A stretch of DNA of 64,000 bases from Ramlibacter agri (GCF_012927085.1 NZ_JABBFX010000005.1:128276-192275); one strand, 5' to 3'; shown: positions 1-10,465, counted from the stretch's first letter. The notes: generated from the sequence alone by a model not told the origin. Program-made: numbers and translations.

Positions 1-3000
1 GCGACGCGAACGGGCGCGTCACCGGTCAGGGCTTCGACTCGGGTGGCAACCTGGCGGTGGACGTGCAAGCCGACGGCTGGCTCGTGCGCCACACCTACGA
101 CATCTTCGGCGACGAGCTCCGCACCACGAGCGCCGAGGGCCGCACCGTCGTCTACACCTACGACAAGGCCGGCCGCAAGTTGACCGCCACGCATGGCGTC
201 GCCGCGGTCTACCAGGCGAGCGGCCAGTGGGCGTCGCAGGTCGACTATCGCAACATCATCGAACGTTGGACCTACGACGAACTGGGGAACAAGCTCAACG
301 CGATCAACGGCAACTACGAGGAAACGCAATACATCTACGACGTGCAGGGCAACCTGCTGCAGACCCGGTTGCCGCTCGGTATTTCCACCCGTGCCGCCTA
401 TGACGCGCAAGGCCGCAAGATCGCGGAGGTCGATGCGGAGGGCAAGTCGTCGCAGTGGACGTACGACTACTTCGGCCAGCTGAAGACGCACGTCGACCAG
501 GGCGGCGGCATTTACCAGTACACGTACGACGGCGTGCGCCAGCTGGTGAGGGAAGTCATCACCCGCGGCGCCCCGGCAACGACGCTCTTCTTCTCCTACG
601 ACTCCGCGGGCCAGGTCACCGAGATGTACGACTCGGCGGTGGACAAGACCACCAGGTATTGGTACGACCTGAGCGGCAGGCGCGTCCGCGAATGGACGAT
701 GCAGGCAGGCGTCACCTACCAGGACAACCACCTCGCCTACGACGCTCGCGGCAACCTGCGCGACGTGGCCGATTCGCGGGTGCACATCGCCATGGAGTAC
801 GACAAGGTCGGCAACCGCACGCACATCGCGAGCTATGTCGACTACCGCGGGGTGAATGGAGCGGAGCAGCAGCCGCCGATCAGCGACCGTTGGTTCCGCT
901 ACGACGAGATGAACAGGCAGGTCATCGTCGATGGCGTGGACGCGCTGAACATCGGCCAACAAGGCCACTCGATCGCGTACGACCACGATGGCAATCGCAT
1001 CAGCGACCTGGCCTGGGGCAACCGCATCGTGCAGTCTGGCGGGCAGGCAGTGCTGGTGGGTTTCAACTCGGACGACACCGCGGTCTACGGCACCACGCCA
1101 GTGACATTCAGCGCCGGTTCGGGCTACAGCACCGAGGTCTATCGCTACGACGCGTTGTCGCGTTTGACGAGTGTCGTCAAAGACGGCGTCCAGATCGACA
1201 TGCGCTTCTACGACGGCGCCGACCGCGTAATCCAGTCCGGCCCGGTGGTGGCGCTGCCGAGCACCAATTACGGCGACCTGATCAACCAAGGCGTTGCGCC
1301 CGGTGACATGAACGGCAAGGAGCGCCGGCTGAACCGCTATGACGCGAACGGACGCTTGCTGCAGCAGGCGGTCTACACGCCAAGTGGAAGCACGAAGGTG
1401 GTCATCCACTGGGGCCCCGGCGACGCCGTCGAAGGCAAGGATCCGGATGGCTACGACCGGGCGGGCAACGTGAAAGGCTACGTGGTGCAGAACTACGAAG
1501 CCGGGGAGGTGACCGAGTTCACCAACTCGCCGGCCTACTACGAGGGCGCGGTCGTGCAGACGACGGTCGGGAATTCCTCCAAGCGCGGAACGGCGACCAC
1601 CACGCAAAGCTACGACGCGAACGGGTACCTGGTCGGCCTTGTCGACTCAGGCCAGCACGCCAACGACCGGATCTTCGTGAACGACGCTAGCGGGCGTGCC
1701 CTGTTCGTCAATCAGGGCGGCAATGTGCAGCGCCAGTTCATCGTCAACGGCGAAGTTCTGGGCATCTATGGCGCGGCCGTCAACCCGCTAGCCAGCGGCA
1801 GCACGCCGCAGTTCGCCAACCTGGTGGATTTCGACTTTGGCTATGCGCGCATCAGCGCGAGCTATCCGCTGCCAAGCCCTGGCGCGTATACGGTGCGCAC
1901 CGGCGACACGCTCCAGAGCATCGCCCAGGGTGCCTACGGCGACAGCAGCCTCTGGTACCGCATCGCCGAAGCCAATGGCCTCGCATCCGCCAAGGACCTG
2001 AAGGTCGGCACGACGCTGAACATCCCGAACCGGGTGTCCAGCATCCACAACAACGCGAGCACGTTCGAGCCCTACGACCCGAGCCGGATCGAGGGGGACA
2101 AGACGCCGACGATGCCGATGCCGCAGAACAAGCATGGCTGCGGGGGTGTGGGGACGTTGGTGATGGTGATCGTGGCGGTTGCCGTGACGGCCATGACCGG
2201 CGGAGCCGGTGGCGTCATAGCGCAAGCCCTGATCGATATGGGCATGGCCGCCATAGCGGATGTGGGTGCCTTCGTGATCGGAGCAGCGCTGGGCAACATG
2301 GCGGGGCAGGCCGTTGGCATGGCCATCGGTGCTCAGGACCGATTTGATTGGAAGTCGGTGGGTCTAAGCGCGGCGTCTGCCGCCTTCACGGCTGGTATCG
2401 GAGTCGCAGCCAATACACCTGGGGGAGTCCTGTCCGACACCTTCCTTTCAGGGAGTGAGACCCCGGCGATCATGGGACGTGCGGCGGTGAGCAACCTGGC
2501 AACGCAGGGTTTGGGGGTCGCTACTGGCCTGCAAGATCATTTCGACTGGCGCGGGGTGGCAGCGTCCTACTTCGGCAGCGGGCTCAGTAACGACGTGGCC
2601 GGGCAGGTTGGAGACTTTGGCGGTACAGCTGCCGGACTGTTTGCGAACCGCGCGGTCAGCGCTTTCGCCGGAGGGACCCTTGCGCAGCTGATGCGCGGTG
2701 GGCGGGTGGTCGTGCAGCAGGTGGCGGTGGATGCGTTTGGGAACACCATAGGCGAGAGTCTCGCTGCAGTAGCCCACGACCAGATCGTCTTCAACTTGTC
2801 AAACTCCGGAAACGAAAGTGCAGCAGGAAGCCAGATCGGTGCAGGTCCAAATCGCAATATCGACGGAGAAGGTTGGGATCTAAACGTCGTCGCTCGGCGC
2901 GCCGAGAGAGATCCGTATGGGATACGCCAGAACGGTGCAGATGCTGCATCAGTCATGCGTCGAGCCAAGGCGCTCTGGGGCACCGAGGTCGTCGGTGGGT

Positions 3001-3974
3001 TGAGCGATTCCTCGACGGAGTCTGATGTGCTGGCCGTTCAAATGAGGGCCGCCGGATTTCAAGACGATGTCATGTTAGTGGGAGGTGCAAGCGTACGCGT
3101 AACGCCGCGCACGGGTGCCGTCTCGGGTGAGATCAATGGGATAAGTGTTAACGCACGCGCTGATGCAGCGTTTCAGGCTGCCGGAGACTTACTTGGTATG
3201 GGAGACCTCTATCGAGACTACAAGCTGCTGGGATCGCTCATGAGCGACCTTCAACAGACCGCGACGCTCGACAAGCTTAAAGGCGCACTTCAGGAGAAGC
3301 TTGGAATGATGCGGGTGGTGCCTTCTCCCGAAGCCTTAGGGGCCACATCGAACCTCGGAGATGACGGCGTCGTTCGGTACAACAATGCGGAACTAATCGA
3401 CCGATATGCGGATGCGCTTCGGAAGGTTGAAATGTGGAAGCGAGGCATCGTTGAACTAGATACACGCAGCATGTTGATCACGTCGATTGGCAATCAGCGC
3501 ATGAGCCCGACACAGTGGGTCGAGGAAAACACGCAACGCTATCAACGTGCGTTCGCTGCCGCTGTCGAGGATGGACGCCAAAAGTACGCCCAAGGCGCGC
3601 TGCCATATCCCTCCGAAATGCCGGAGCAACTTCAGGTTGGCGTATTCGGTCACCAACAGGCTGAGCGAGTGATTGTTCGCTATAACACTGCACTTGGCGT
3701 TCCTGAGGGACCAGGCCAGTTGATCGTCATGAATAGGTGGGCATATGATCCAGCAGGGACTGGAACGACGATACGGCCAGACATGCTCCTGGACTTGGGG
3801 CCGAATCGGCCAGGGCAAGTCCTGCGCTTCGTGGTGGATGGCAAATCTTCTCTCGTAGAGGCCCAATCCTCAAATTCGCAATTCAGTCGTGCGAGTGAGT
3901 GGCTTGGCACGCGATCGATTAGGGCTGCAACTCCTGAAGGATTGTGGTCATGGACACCTACGAAACGGAGGTGA
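1..3974 (+). CDS. Rhs/YD-repeat polymorphic toxin with LysM domain and C-terminal nuclease-like tail (5' partial)
   Basis: The frame is open from base 3, so the true start lies upstream of the window; the GTG at 57 is only an internal codon. About bases 90-1700 encode tyrosine-aspartate repeats of the Rhs/wall-associated type (YDxxGR, YDxxGN). A LysM peptidoglycan-binding domain follows at about 1882-2037 (YTVRTGDTLQSIA ... LNIPN). Next is a Gly/Ala-rich hydrophobic stretch (about 2150-2420), then a C-terminal region with visibly lower GC and a different codon style. Near the end, RPDMLLDL (Asp codon 3780-3782) followed by FVVDGKSS (DGK at 3837-3845) fits the D...(D/E)xK core of restriction-endonuclease-fold toxins. 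Family knowledge: such proteins encapsulate and deliver a variable C-terminal toxin to competitor cells. The nuclease assignment is inferred from motif spacing; the Rhs-like class is clear. A small gene follows after 4 bases, as expected for an immunity partner. Confidence 0.85.
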   Translation, partial: DANGRVTGQGFDSGGNLAVDVQADGWLVRHTYDIFGDELRTTSAEGRTVVYTYDKAGRKLTATHGVAAVYQASGQWASQVDYRNIIERWTYDELGNKLNAINGNYEETQYIYDVQGNLLQTRLPLGISTRAAYDAQGRKIAEVDAEGKSSQWTYDYFGQLKTHVDQGGGIYQYTYDGVRQLVREVITRGAPATTLFFSYDSAGQVTEMYDSAVDKTTRYWYDLSGRRVREWTMQAGVTYQDNHLAYDARGNLRDVADSRVHIAMEYDKVGNRTHIASYVDYRGVNGAEQQPPISDRWFRYDEMNRQVIVDGVDALNIGQQGHSIAYDHDGNRISDLAWGNRIVQSGGQAVLVGFNSDDTAVYGTTPVTFSAGSGYSTEVYRYDALSRLTSVVKDGVQIDMRFYDGADRVIQSGPVVALPSTNYGDLINQGVAPGDMNGKERRLNRYDANGRLLQQAVYTPSGSTKVVIHWGPGDAVEGKDPDGYDRAGNVKGYVVQNYEAGEVTEFTNSPAYYEGAVVQTTVGNSSKRGTATTTQSYDANGYLVGLVDSGQHANDRIFVNDASGRALFVNQGGNVQRQFIVNGEVLGIYGAAVNPLASGSTPQFANLVDFDFGYARISASYPLPSPGAYTVRTGDTLQSIAQGAYGDSSLWYRIAEANGLASAKDLKVGTTLNIPNRVSSIHNNASTFEPYDPSRIEGDKTPTMPMPQNKHGCGGVGTLVMVIVAVAVTAMTGGAGGVIAQALIDMGMAAIADVGAFVIGAALGNMAGQAVGMAIGAQDRFDWKSVGLSAASAAFTAGIGVAANTPGGVLSDTFLSGSETPAIMGRAAVSNLATQGLGVATGLQDHFDWRGVAASYFGSGLSNDVAGQVGDFGGTAAGLFANRAVSAFAGGTLAQLMRGGRVVVQQVAVDAFGNTIGESLAAVAHDQIVFNLSNSGNESAAGSQIGAGPNRNIDGEGWDLNVVARRAERDPYGIRQNGADAASVMRRAKALWGTEVVGGLSDSSTESDVLAVQMRAAGFQDDVMLVGGASVRVTPRTGAVSGEINGISVNARADAAFQAAGDLLGMGDLYRDYKLLGSLMSDLQQTATLDKLKGALQEKLGMMRVVPSPEALGATSNLGDDGVVRYNNAELIDRYADALRKVEMWKRGIVELDTRSMLITSIGNQRMSPTQWVEENTQRYQRAFAAAVEDGRQKYAQGALPYPSEMPEQLQVGVFGHQQAERVIVRYNTALGVPEGPGQLIVMNRWAYDPAGTGTTIRPDMLLDLGPNRPGQVLRFVVDGKSSLVEAQSSNSQFSRASEWLGTRSIRAATPEGLWSWTPTKRR

Positions 3975-3978
3975 GGAA

Positions 3979-4374
3979 ATGGGGAAGAAGGAAGTGAGAG
4001 AGTTCGAGGATGAACTCGTTGGCGTGCAGGGAGGCATATCATTGTTCCGGAAGGGAATTGATGAGTTCTTCCTTTCGCACGGTTTCTTGATTGCGAACGA
4101 CAAGCTGCAGGCCGCGCGCAAGGATTTGGAGGCGCTTGGGTTGTTCGAGCGGTGCAGTCAGGCGCTCCGACGCACAGAGGAACTCGTGAAACTTGGTCCG
4201 GCGCACGACCAGGAGGCCGAGATGCTGATCCTCGAGACCGCTCGCGCTCTGATGAAGGCGTCTGGTACGCATGACGCCATGCGCAAGATGCTCCTCCAGA
4301 AGCCCACTGCTTCAGTTGAAGACTACAAGCCCGATCCAGATGCGTGGGCGCGAGAAGATCGGCAGAACAAGTAG
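3979..4374 (+). CDS. candidate immunity protein for the upstream Rhs-like toxin
   Basis: This 131-residue product (MGKKEVREFEDELVG...) matches no family I recognise. The ATG at 3979 is chosen because GGAGGTGAGGA, a strong ribosome-binding site, lies just upstream and overlaps the toxin stop codon. An in-frame start at 3889 would lie inside the toxin gene. The protein looks soluble, largely helical and rich in charged residues, with no signal peptide or membrane segment, so a cytoplasmic location is likely. Its position 4 bases after the toxin stop, its small size and its lower GC than the surrounding chromosome are the usual marks of a cognate immunity gene. That function is inferred from position only; no immunity motif is visible. 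Confidence 0.6.
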   Translation: MGKKEVREFEDELVGVQGGISLFRKGIDEFFLSHGFLIANDKLQAARKDLEALGLFERCSQALRRTEELVKLGPAHDQEAEMLILETARALMKASGTHDAMRKMLLQKPTASVEDYKPDPDAWAREDRQNK

Positions 4375-4441
4375 AGACAGCGCTCAATGTCCCTCGAGTC
4401 AGATCCAATGTGCGGTACTGCCAAGGTCTCTAGCGGGCAGT

Positions 4442-4470
4442 TGCTAGCGCGATAGAGATCGCGACTAGCA
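4442..4470 (+). terminator. hairpin downstream of candidate immunity gene, possible terminator
   Basis: TGCTAGCGCGAT pairs with ATCGCGACTAGCA with one bulged base, around the loop AGAG. Only a short CCTTT follows, so intrinsic termination is possible but not strong. Confidence 0.35.
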
Positions 4471-4515
4471 CCTTTAGATGCGGTGAGCGTTCGCCTGAAG
4501 TGACGCAAGCCCTCG

Positions 4516-4543
4516 CACGGCGCCGAGCCCCCTCGGCGCCGTG
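4516..4543. repeat. perfect 12-bp inverted repeat
   Basis: CACGGCGCCGAG and CTCGGCGCCGTG are perfect complements around a CCCC loop. There is no T tract on either side, so this is a structural hairpin rather than a classical intrinsic terminator. Confidence 0.5.
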
Positions 4544-4739
4544 CTGGCCACTGCCGGCACACCTGACGACGCCTATCCCTCGCACCGGCGGATGCGCGTG
4601 GCCAAGCCGCAGTGGTCAGGCGTTGGCGGGCATGCGGGGTCGATTGGATCGGTCGGCGGTGTGCGTCCCTCCCTGAACCAATACATCCGCGGCTGGACGA
4701 AGAAGTTTAGAAGCGAGGCGACGAACGGTAGTGGGCGAG

Positions 4740-4777
4740 CCCTCACCCCAACCCTCTCCCCAGAGGGGCGAGGGAGG
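4740..4777. repeat. dispersed palindromic repeat (CCCTCACCCCAACCCTCTCC type)
   Basis: The core CCCTCTCCCC-AGA-GGGGCGAGGG (4752-4774) is an inverted repeat with one mismatch, preceded by CCCTCACCCCAA. This sequence type is a familiar intergenic repeat in GC-rich proteobacterial genomes; only one copy was noticed in this window. Confidence 0.55.
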
Positions 4778-4894
4778 AAAACGCGCAACAACGGCCCCGC
4801 CGAACTGAGCAATAGTTGGCACGCCACCCTTCCGCATTCGACCGTCGATTCCTATCATCCCGCCGGGGACTACCCCCACAAGGAGAAGAAAAGA

Positions 4895-5260
4895 ATGACG
4901 TTCATCGATGCCGTCAAGGCCTGCTTCGGCAAGTACGCCACCTTCTCGGGCCGCGCCGGGAAGGCGGAATTCTGGTGGTTCGCCCTGTTCCAGTTCATCG
5001 TCCTTCTGGTGCTCGGCATGTTCAGCAACCTTCTCTATGGCCTGGCCAGCCTCGCCCTGCTGCTGCCGGCGCTGGCCGTGGGCACGCGCCGCCTGCACGA
5101 CATCGGCAAGAGCGGCTGGTTCCAGCTGATCTGGCTGGTCCCCTTCGTCGGCTGGATCTTGCTGATCTACTGGCTGGTGCAGCCCAGCGGGCCGGCCAAC
5201 GCATACGGCGACGGGCCCGATGCGCCGTTGCCGGAGGATGTGGTGCCCGGGGCGCAATAA
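4895..5260 (+). CDS. DUF805 family small membrane protein
   Basis: The 121-residue protein fits DUF805 (YhaH-type) inner-membrane proteins: an aromatic N-terminal motif (FSGRAGKAEFWWF), hydrophobic segments at about residues 30-70 and 78-100, and the signature TRRLHDIGKSGW between them. The ATG at 4895 follows AAGGAGAAGAAAAGA, a good ribosome-binding site; longer in-frame starts would run through the intergenic repeat. The tail is hydrophilic and acidic. Biochemical function is unknown for the family. It is a single gene, ending at a strong bidirectional terminator shared with the convergent transporter operon. Confidence 0.85.
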   Translation: MTFIDAVKACFGKYATFSGRAGKAEFWWFALFQFIVLLVLGMFSNLLYGLASLALLLPALAVGTRRLHDIGKSGWFQLIWLVPFVGWILLIYWLVQPSGPANAYGDGPDAPLPEDVVPGAQ

Positions 5261-5281
5261 GAGCCGAGGTCGCACAGGCAG

Positions 5282-5310
5282 AAAGGGCCGGATTCAGTCC
5301 GGCCCTTTTC
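5282..5310. terminator. bidirectional intrinsic terminator
   Basis: AAAGGGCCGGA (5282-5292) and TCCGGCCCTTT (5298-5308) form a perfect 11-bp stem with loop TTCAG. A T run closes it on both strands. It serves the DUF805 gene and the convergent ABC transporter operon. Confidence 0.85.
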
Positions 5311-5328
5311 ATTGGCGCGAAGGAGAAC

Positions 5329-6092
<764 letters not shown>

Positions 6093-6096
<4 letters not shown>

Positions 6097-7340
6097 TGCA
6101 GGCGCTCCCCGGTGCGGCGGCGGTAGATCACGTCGAACACCACGGCGACGATCAGCACCTGCCCGATGATCAGCATGCGGTTGCCCACGCTCACGTCCAG
6201 CAGCAGCAGCCCGCTTTCCAGGAACTGGATGACCAGCGCGCCGAGCACCGTTCCCAGCACCGTGCCACTGCCGCCGGACAGCGCGATGCCGCCGATCACC
6301 GCTGCGGCGATAGCGTACAGCTCCATGCCCGTGCCCAATGAATTCGTGCCGGCATTCAGGCGCGAGACGGCGACGACCCCGGCCACGGCCACCATCGTCC
6401 CGAGCAGCAGGAAGCTTTTGAGCATGACCCACTTCACCGGGATACCTACCAGCGCCGCGGCTTCCGGGTTGCCGCCGATCGCATAGATGTAGCGGCCGAA
6501 GCTGGTGCGGTTGACGATGAAGGCGACCAGCGCCACGACGCCACCCCAGATCAGCACCGGGTTCGGGATGCCTTGCGGCACGTCCTTGCTGGGGATGCGG
6601 TACGCGCACATGGTGGCGACGAAGGCCAGCACCGCCACCGCGAAGAAGCCGGTGTACAGCACGTCCAGCAGCAGCGGCCGCGGCGCGAAGCCGTGCTGCA
6701 CCGCCAGGCGCCGCCGCTGCATGGTGCTCCACGCAAGCCACGCACACACGGCGATGCCAAGCACCCAGCTCGCCGTGACGCCGATGGCGCCATCGATGCC
6801 GCCGCCGATCAAGAGGAAGGTGGCGTCGGTGACCGGCTGCGTGCGCCCATCGGAGATCAGGTAGGCCACGCCGCGGAAGGTGACCAGGCCGCCCAGCGTC
6901 ACCACGAACGATGGCACGCCGATATAGGCCGTCAGCCAGCCCTGGTACAGCGCGATCACCAGCGCGACCACCCATCCCGCCAGGCACGCGGGCACCCAGT
7001 GCCAGCCCTTGGTGTAGATCAGCCAGGCGACCAGCACGCCCACCGTGGCCAGCACCGAACCCACCGACAGGTCGATCTGCCGCTCCACGATCACGAGGCC
7101 GATGGCCGCTGCGACGATGCCGACCACCGCCGACTGCTGCGCGATGTTGTACAGGTTCTCCGGCGTGATGAAGTTGCCGGTGACGACGTGGAAGGCGATC
7201 GCCATGACCGCCAGCACGGCGGTCATGATCGCCAGCCGCAAGTCGAGCGAGCTGATATGCAGGCGCTCGTTCAGCGGCAGGGACGGGGCTCGCGTCCCGC
7301 CCTCCGCCAAGGCCTGCGTTCCCTCCGCCGGCTGCGCCAT
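6093..7340 (-). CDS. xylH: sugar ABC transporter permease (XylH-like)
   Basis: The 415-residue polytopic inner-membrane protein belongs to the ribose/xylose permease family (BPD_transp_2). Around ten hydrophobic segments are visible, with the family motifs IDLSVGS (after the third segment), [10 protein letters not shown], and the cytoplasmic ATPase-contact region [15 protein letters not shown] chose the ATG at 7340; the GTG directly before it (7343) is equally possible. The binding-protein stop lies about 14 bases upstream, and the 3' end overlaps the ATPase start. Similarity to XylH is judged from remembered family sequence, so the sugar could be another pentose or hexose. Confidence 0.88.
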
Positions 7341-7353
7341 CACGACCCGGAGG

Positions 7354-8376
7354 TCACTTGCAGGCTGCCGGCCCGGTGGCCTTGTCGACGCCGCGGCAGG
7401 CGTCGTCCTTGCTGATCCAGCCGGCCTTGATGACGACGTCGAGGTTGCTCGCCGTGATCGGGATCGGCTTCAGCAGGATGGCGTTCATCTTCACCTTCTT
7501 CTCGCCGCCTGCGAAGCTGGTGGCGTTCGGCACCTTCTGGCCCTTGGCCAGCGCCACGGCCACGGTGGCGGCTTCGCGGCCGAGGTCGCGCGAGTCCTTC
7601 CACACGGAGACAGTCTGCGTGCCCAGTGCCACCCGGTTCAGCGCCGCATGGTCGCCGTCCTGGCCCGAGACCGGCACGCCCTTCAGCCCGCGTGCGGACA
7701 GCGCCGCCACCACGCCGCCGGCCGTGCCGTCGTTGGAGGCCACCACCGCGTCGACCTTGTTGCCGGACTTGGTGAGGATCTGCTCCATGTTCTTCTGCGC
7801 CACTTCGGGCTTCCAGCCGTCGGTGTATTCCTCGCCCACGATCTTGATGTCGCCCTTCTTGACCGCGTCGCCGATCACCTCCTGCTGGCCTTCGCGCAGC
7901 AGGTTGGCGTTGGGGTCGGTGGAGGAGCCCTTGATCATGGCGTAGTTGCCCTTGGGCTTGACCTTGAAGATGGAGCCCGCCTGCAGGCGTCCCACCTCCT
8001 TGTTGTCGAAGGAGATGTAGAACACTTCCGGCGCCTCGATCAGGCGGTCGTACGCCACCACGGGAATGCCGCGCGCCTTGGCCTTGGCGAGGGCAGGGGC
8101 GATGGCGTCCTTGTCGTAGGCCAGGATGATGAGGACCTTGGCGCCCTTGTTGATGAGGCCTTCGACATCGGCGATCTGCTTTTCAGCCGAGGCGTTGGCG
8201 TCCGCGCTGACGTAGCTGGCGCCGAGCTTGGCGAGTTGGTCCTTGATGGCCTTCTCGTCGGTCTTCCAGCGCTCCTCCTGGAAGTTGGACCAGCTGACGC
8301 CGACGACCTGGGCGAAGCTGGTCGAACACGCACCGGCCACGAGGGCCGCGAACAGGAGCTGAAACTGCTTCTTCAT
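7354..8376 (-). CDS. xylF: D-xylose-type periplasmic sugar-binding protein
   Basis: This 340-residue type I periplasmic binding protein opens with a Sec signal peptide ([16 protein letters not shown]..., cleavage probably after SFA near residue 22). It resembles E. coli XylF strongly: ERWKTDEKA near the N-terminus, [14 protein letters not shown], a DGWKPE motif, [11 protein letters not shown] and SGQDGD. It would capture a sugar, probably xylose, and deliver it to the permease. The start at 8376 is backed by AGGAAGAG upstream and by the signal peptide. It is the first gene of a binding protein-permease-ATPase operon. No xylose catabolic gene is nearby, so the ligand remains a family-based inference. 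Confidence 0.88.
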   Translation of the reverse strand: MKKQFQLLFAALVAGACSTSFAQVVGVSWSNFQEERWKTDEKAIKDQLAKLGASYVSADANASAEKQIADVEGLINKGAKVLIILAYDKDAIAPALAKAKARGIPVVAYDRLIEAPEVFYISFDNKEVGRLQAGSIFKVKPKGNYAMIKGSSTDPNANLLREGQQEVIGDAVKKGDIKIVGEEYTDGWKPEVAQKNMEQILTKSGNKVDAVVASNDGTAGGVVAALSARGLKGVPVSGQDGDHAALNRVALGTQTVSVWKDSRDLGREAATVAVALAKGQKVPNATSFAGGEKKVKMNAILLKPIPITASNLDVVIKAGWISKDDACRGVDKATGPAACK

Positions 8377-8478
8377 GGCTCTTCCTCCACTGTGGATGCG
8401 GAGCGGAGATTCCAGCACGTTTTGCCGCGCCCCGGAAGCGGGGCATCGCCATAGGGAATACGCCGAACGCGGCCCAGG

Positions 8479-8502
8479 AAAGACCGGGCGCGGGGCCCGG
8501 GT
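8479..8502 (-). terminator. probable terminator of the histidine kinase operon
   Basis: Read on the minus strand, ACCCGGGC-CCCGC-GCCCGGT with one bulge is followed by CTTTCC, directly after the kinase stop codon (8505-8507). The T tract is short, so strength is uncertain. It would separate the two-component operon from the xylF operon downstream. Confidence 0.5.
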
Positions 8503-8504
8503 TC

Positions 8505-10454
8505 TCATGCGCCTTCGCCAGCCGCCTCGGCCGCGGCTTCCACCGCGGACGCGAGCGGGAGCCACAAGGTGAAACAGGTGCCCTCCGGACCCGAGCGCCA
8601 TTCGGCCCGTCCCCCGACCGCTTCCGCGCGCCGCAACTGGTTGCGCAGCCCCCGCCCGGTGCCCTCCGCCCGTGCCTTGCCGACGTCGAAACCGTGGCCG
8701 TTGTCTTCGATGCAGACCTCCACGCCGCCGTCCGCGATACCGGTGGCCACGTGGATCTCCGTGGCGCGCGTATGGCGCAGGATGTTGGTGACCGCTTCCT
8801 GCAGGATGCGCAGGACGTGCAGCGCGGTCGAAGCGTCGAGCCACGGCAGCGGGGGGATGTCGCGCACCTCCCAGCGCAGCGTGAGGCCCGCGCTCTCGAT
8901 GCGCGGCTCCAGCCGGAAACGCAGCGTCGCCAGCAGCAGCAGCAGGTCCGGCTCGACCTGCTCCATCGAGTCGATGGCGAGCTTCAGGTCGTCCATGCAG
9001 TCGGCGAGCAGCTGCGCCACGTCGGCGTCAGTCAAGGTTCCGCGTTCCACCGAACGGATGGCGCTCGTGAGCGAGGAGCCGAGGCCGTCGTGCATGTCCT
9101 GCATCAGGCGTTGCCGCTCCTCGTGCAGCACCTGCCGCTGCTCCACGGCCCGCAGCCTGTCGTAGCTGAGAGCCAGCTCCGCCTCGCGGGCCGCCAGGCG
9201 GTGCGCCAGGCCGGCGTTGACGCTCTCCACCTCGCCGATCGCGCATACGTAGCGCCGCAGCATGATGAACATGAGGGCGGCAAGGTGAAATGCGGGAATG
9301 TAGGGCGTGAGGTAGAACCACTCCATCGGCAGCAGGTGCTGGGCCAGCACCCAGTCGTAGACGCCGGCGACCAGGGCGAGGACGATGGTGGCGCAGAGCA
9401 GCATGCCGTCCCAGGAGCGGCTGCGCGCCGAATGCCACAGGCCCGCGACGAGGACGATCGTCACCAGCGACATCTGCAGCACCTGCAGGGCCGGGCGCAG
9501 CAGCAGCAGCGCGGGGAGCGCGCCCAGGGGCAAGGTGAGCACCGTGAAGAAGGACGTGAGCACCACCAGCGCCAGCGTCAGCCGCGGCATGGGCCGGCCG
9601 TGCAGCAGTTGCAGGAAGGCATGCATGATCACGATCTGCCAGGCCAGCGCGTTGACGGTGATCCAGCCGAACCAGGCATCGCTGACCGGCAGCGCTTCCA
9701 GCCCCGTGTGGAAGTGCCAGCGCCGCACCACCTGCAGCAGGGAGAAGCCCGCCAGCAGCAGGTACAGCGGTTCGCCGCGCAGCCAAAGCGACACGCCGAG
9801 GCAGAACAGCCCCACCGCCAGGAACGCCGCGCTGCTCATGAAAGGAACCTGGTATTCGAACCACTCCCGCACCGTGTACTGCGAGAGCAGGGCCCGCGCG
9901 CTGCCCACGTAGAACGACGACAGTCCGCCCCCCGCGCCCTGCACGCTGTCCATGCGGACCAGGATCTCGCGCGGCACGGGCTCCGAGGGCGTGCGGCTCA
10001 GGGGAACGAGCAGTCCGGGGTGCCGGAACACGTGCCACGCGGGGCTGCCGACCGAACGATGGACCAGGCGGCCGTCCGCATACACGGCGATCTGGCCCGC
10101 GGTCTGCCAGCGCTTGACGTACAGGCTGGCCGTGTCGCCGGGGTTGTCCAGGGCCGGTACCTGTACGCGGAACCAGCGCGTGGACACACTCGGTGCATCG
10201 GGATTCAGGATCACCTCGCGCGCGAACGTGAAGGGCAGCGCCACCTCGCGCCAGCCCGCGGCCAGGCGCTGCGCCTCGACGCGGTCCTGCAGCGGCGCCG
10301 CGGGGCCTGGCACTTCCAGCTCCTGCGCGGAGGTGAAGTGCGCGACGGGGCCAGGGGCTGCCTGCGCCCAGGCCATCCCGCAGGCCAGCAGCAAAGCCGC
10401 GGCGATCAGCGCTCGCAAGGTGGCAACCACGGCAGGGGGCCTCATGGCCCGCAT
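8505..10454 (-). CDS. 7TMR-DISM-type sensor histidine kinase (second of a tandem pair)
   Basis: The 649-residue kinase has a signal peptide (ends AWA near 30) and a periplasmic beta-rich domain to about 195 ([26 protein letters not shown]). Seven or so transmembrane helices follow at about 205-400, then a coiled linker, a HisKA_3 dimerisation domain with the phospho-accepting His455 in [11 protein letters not shown], and a HATPase domain ([21 protein letters not shown]). HisKA_3 kinases pair with NarL/LuxR-type regulators, and one is encoded two genes upstream. The start at 10454 leaves 11 bases after the preceding kinase; the ATG at 10445 is an alternative. It is a clear paralogue of that kinase over its whole length. 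The stimulus is unknown; 7TMR-DISM input domains are often thought to bind carbohydrate-like ligands. Confidence 0.9.
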   Translation of the reverse strand: MRAMRPPAVVATLRALIAAALLLACGMAWAQAAPGPVAHFTSAQELEVPGPAAPLQDRVEAQRLAAGWREVALPFTFAREVILNPDAPSVSTRWFRVQVPALDNPGDTASLYVKRWQTAGQIAVYADGRLVHRSVGSPAWHVFRHPGLLVPLSRTPSEPVPREILVRMDSVQGAGGGLSSFYVGSARALLSQYTVREWFEYQVPFMSSAAFLAVGLFCLGVSLWLRGEPLYLLLAGFSLLQVVRRWHFHTGLEALPVSDAWFGWITVNALAWQIVIMHAFLQLLHGRPMPRLTLALVVLTSFFTVLTLPLGALPALLLLRPALQVLQMSLVTIVLVAGLWHSARSRSWDGMLLCATIVLALVAGVYDWVLAQHLLPMEWFYLTPYIPAFHLAALMFIMLRRYVCAIGEVESVNAGLAHRLAAREAELALSYDRLRAVEQRQVLHEERQRLMQDMHDGLGSSLTSAIRSVERGTLTDADVAQLLADCMDDLKLAIDSMEQVEPDLLLLLATLRFRLEPRIESAGLTLRWEVRDIPPLPWLDASTALHVLRILQEAVTNILRHTRATEIHVATGIADGGVEVCIEDNGHGFDVGKARAEGTGRGLRNQLRRAEAVGGRAEWRSGPEGTCFTLWLPLASAVEAAAEAAGEGA

Positions 10455-10465
10455 TGTGCTCGGCC

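Larger units (their letters stand above)
4375..4894. other. 520-base intergenic spacer with three inverted repeats
   Basis: No convincing gene is present. The stretch holds a 12-13 bp imperfect hairpin right after the candidate immunity gene (4442-4470), a perfect 12 bp GC hairpin (4516-4543) and a dispersed-repeat-like CCCTC/GAGGG palindrome (4740-4777). Open frames here lack ribosome-binding sites and a plausible composition. The left part keeps the lower GC of the toxin tail. Confidence 0.6.

Noticed and set aside
57..59. GTG at 57 as the true start of the YD-repeat protein
   Set aside because: The same frame with YD-repeat-like sequence (DANGRVTGQGFDSGGNLAV) continues to the window edge, so the gene is truncated by the window.
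4541..4894. N-terminal extension of the DUF805 protein
   Set aside because: The extension crosses the intergenic palindromic repeat and lacks any family similarity; a strong ribosome-binding site precedes 4895.
6097..6987. Longer start for the ABC ATPase (552 codons)
   Set aside because: The extension lies entirely inside the permease gene in another frame and has shuffled Arg/Gly composition.
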